Source of the DNA: Bacteroides sp. | Lineage (GTDB): Bacteria > Bacteroidota > Bacteroidia > Bacteroidales > Bacteroidaceae | DNA length: 7,422 nt | Assembly (NCBI GenBank): GCA_021204375.1 | Contig: JAJPZL010000285.1 | Span: 1 to 7,422, forward strand | Direction: 5' to 3' | Shown here: in pieces, positions 6,687-7,422 of the stretch | Layout: each line of letters opens with the position of its first letter | Position numbering within the stretch: position 1 is the stretch's first letter | Notes under the pieces: generated by a model | The model's input: the letters and a program-made list of their open reading frames with translations, nothing else | Database searches by the model: none | Told to the model about the DNA's origin: nothing | Translations under genes and position numbers: made by a program

Positions 6687-6722
6687 AAAAGAGGGAGTGT
6701 CCGCGCGGATATTCCCTCTTTT
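6687..6722. terminator. Strong hairpin terminator, probably bidirectional
   Basis: AAAAGAGGGA (6687-6696) pairs perfectly with TCCCTCTTTT (6713-6722). The inner segment GTGTCCG/CGGATAT continues the stem using two G-U wobbles, giving about 16 bp around a GCGC tetraloop. With an A-run before and a T-run after, it can act in either direction. It ends the DUF2795 transcript and insulates it from rfbC. Confidence 0.9.
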
Positions 6723-6802
6723 CGTATATCCATCCAAAGTCATATTTACCGTAAATAACGGTATTTTAACCGGAAGATCAAACATAAATCTATAGGACAC
6801 GT

Positions 6803-6833
6803 TATGTGGATAGAGAGTAAATAGTTATCTTTG
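6803..6833 (+). promoter_or_regulatory. Bacteroidetes-type promoter of rfbC
   Basis: TATCTTTG at 6826-6833 is a perfect TAnnTTTG -7 box. TATG at 6803-6806 is a one-mismatch -33 box with a 19-base spacer. The -7 ends 20 bases before the ATG, so the leader is short and no clear Shine-Dalgarno sequence is present, as is common in this phylum. Confidence 0.8.
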
Positions 6834-6853
6834 CCGCTATTCACATAATCATT

Positions 6854-7422
6854 ATGGAAGTTATTAAAACACCCATCGAAGAAGTAGTTATTCTTGAACC
6901 CCGCATTTTCCGGGACGACCGCGGCTACTTTTTTGAATCATTTTCCCAAAAAGAGTTTGAAGAAAAAGTGCGTCGTACGGTTTTTGTACAGGACAATGAG
7001 TCTATGTCTGCGTATGGAGTGGTTCGGGGACTCCATTTCCAGAAACCTCCCTTTTGTCAGAGTAAATTAGTACGGGTTATTAAAGGAGCCGTACTGGATG
7101 CAGCCGTGGATATCCGGAAAGGCTCTCCCACTTTCGGTCAGCATGTTGCGGTTGAACTGACAGCAGAAAACCATCGGCAACTCTTTGTACCACGTGGCTT
7201 TGCCCACGGTTTTGCCGTACTGACCCCGGAAGTTGTTTTTCAGTACAAATGCGATAACTATTACGCTCCTCAGGAAGAAGGAGCCATTGCCTGGAATGAT
7301 CCGGATTTGGGAATTGACTGGCGTATACCGGTAAATAAAGTCATTCTCTCACCGAAGGATGCAAACCATCCCTGTTTAAAAGAGGCAACATGGCTATTTG
7401 ATTACAACACTTCTCTTTATTA
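6854..7422 (+). CDS. rfbC: dTDP-4-dehydrorhamnose 3,5-epimerase (3' end at window edge)
   Basis: RfbC/RmlC is a cytoplasmic cupin enzyme that epimerises dTDP-4-dehydro-6-deoxyglucose at C3 and C5, the third step of dTDP-L-rhamnose synthesis for surface polysaccharides. The 189 codons visible give a nearly full-length protein. Signatures are DDRGYFFESF (residues 21-30), VQDNESMSAYGVVRGLHFQ (45-63, with catalytic His61), QSKLVRVIKGAVLDAAVDIR (69-88), LFVPRGFAHGF (110-120) and the active-site Tyr in FQYKCDNYY (Tyr131). The C-terminal NDPDLGIDW and LSPKDA blocks are also present. The protein ends FDYNTSLY, and the window's last two bases are TA, so the next base probably completes a TAA or TAG stop. 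The gene has its own promoter. The usual companions rfbA, rfbB and rfbD are not upstream; rfbD could follow beyond the right edge. Confidence 0.97.
   Translation, partial: MEVIKTPIEEVVILEPRIFRDDRGYFFESFSQKEFEEKVRRTVFVQDNESMSAYGVVRGLHFQKPPFCQSKLVRVIKGAVLDAAVDIRKGSPTFGQHVAVELTAENHRQLFVPRGFAHGFAVLTPEVVFQYKCDNYYAPQEEGAIAWNDPDLGIDWRIPVNKVILSPKDANHPCLKEATWLFDYNTSLY

Overview
The window looks like a chromosomal segment of a gut-type Bacteroidales bacterium, probably close to Parabacteroides or Bacteroides. This is inferred from three things. Promoters of the Bacteroidetes form (TAnnTTTG at -7) lie just upstream of several starts. The protein set is typical of the order: a DUF2795 small acidic protein, a PduO-type cobalamin adenosyltransferase, RfbC, and a large secreted polysaccharide-lyase-like protein. 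Coding DNA is moderately AT-rich. Genus assignment is a guess without a database search.

Left part (1-1367): a block of 22-bp imperfect tandem repeats with phased A-tracts, then an AraJ/COG2814-type MFS transporter gene on + with one single-base deletion near codon 146. Middle (1367-2179): about 800 bp with no intact gene. It is bounded by two arms that form an imperfect inverted pair. Each arm has an outer hairpin followed by a T/G-rich tract whose G-runs are spaced identically. The interior is rich in short hairpins and also holds a short coding-like remnant on the minus strand. The block lies exactly between two convergent genes, and its outer hairpins overlap both of their stop codons.

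Centre (2162-4818, minus): a large secreted protein of the PcRGLX/YetA (PL26-like) rhamnogalacturonan exolyase family. I reconstruct it as 884 codons from signal peptide to C-terminus. It is a pseudogene carrying three nonsense codons, each apparently at a Trp position, and two single-base insertions.

Right part (4819-7422, plus): an apparently healthy run of housekeeping-type genes. In order they are a class I SAM-dependent methyltransferase-like protein, a cob(I)alamin adenosyltransferase, a DUF2795 protein with its own promoter and a strong hairpin terminator, and rfbC (dTDP-4-dehydrorhamnose 3,5-epimerase), also with its own promoter. The rfbC frame is cut by the window edge inside what is most likely its stop codon.

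The contrast is the main story: the two genes flanking the repeat-like element are both broken, while the four genes to the right are open and motif-complete. No CRISPR array, tRNA, rRNA, transposase gene or obvious defence system is visible. The most unusual object is the non-coding inverted-arm element between the two decaying genes.
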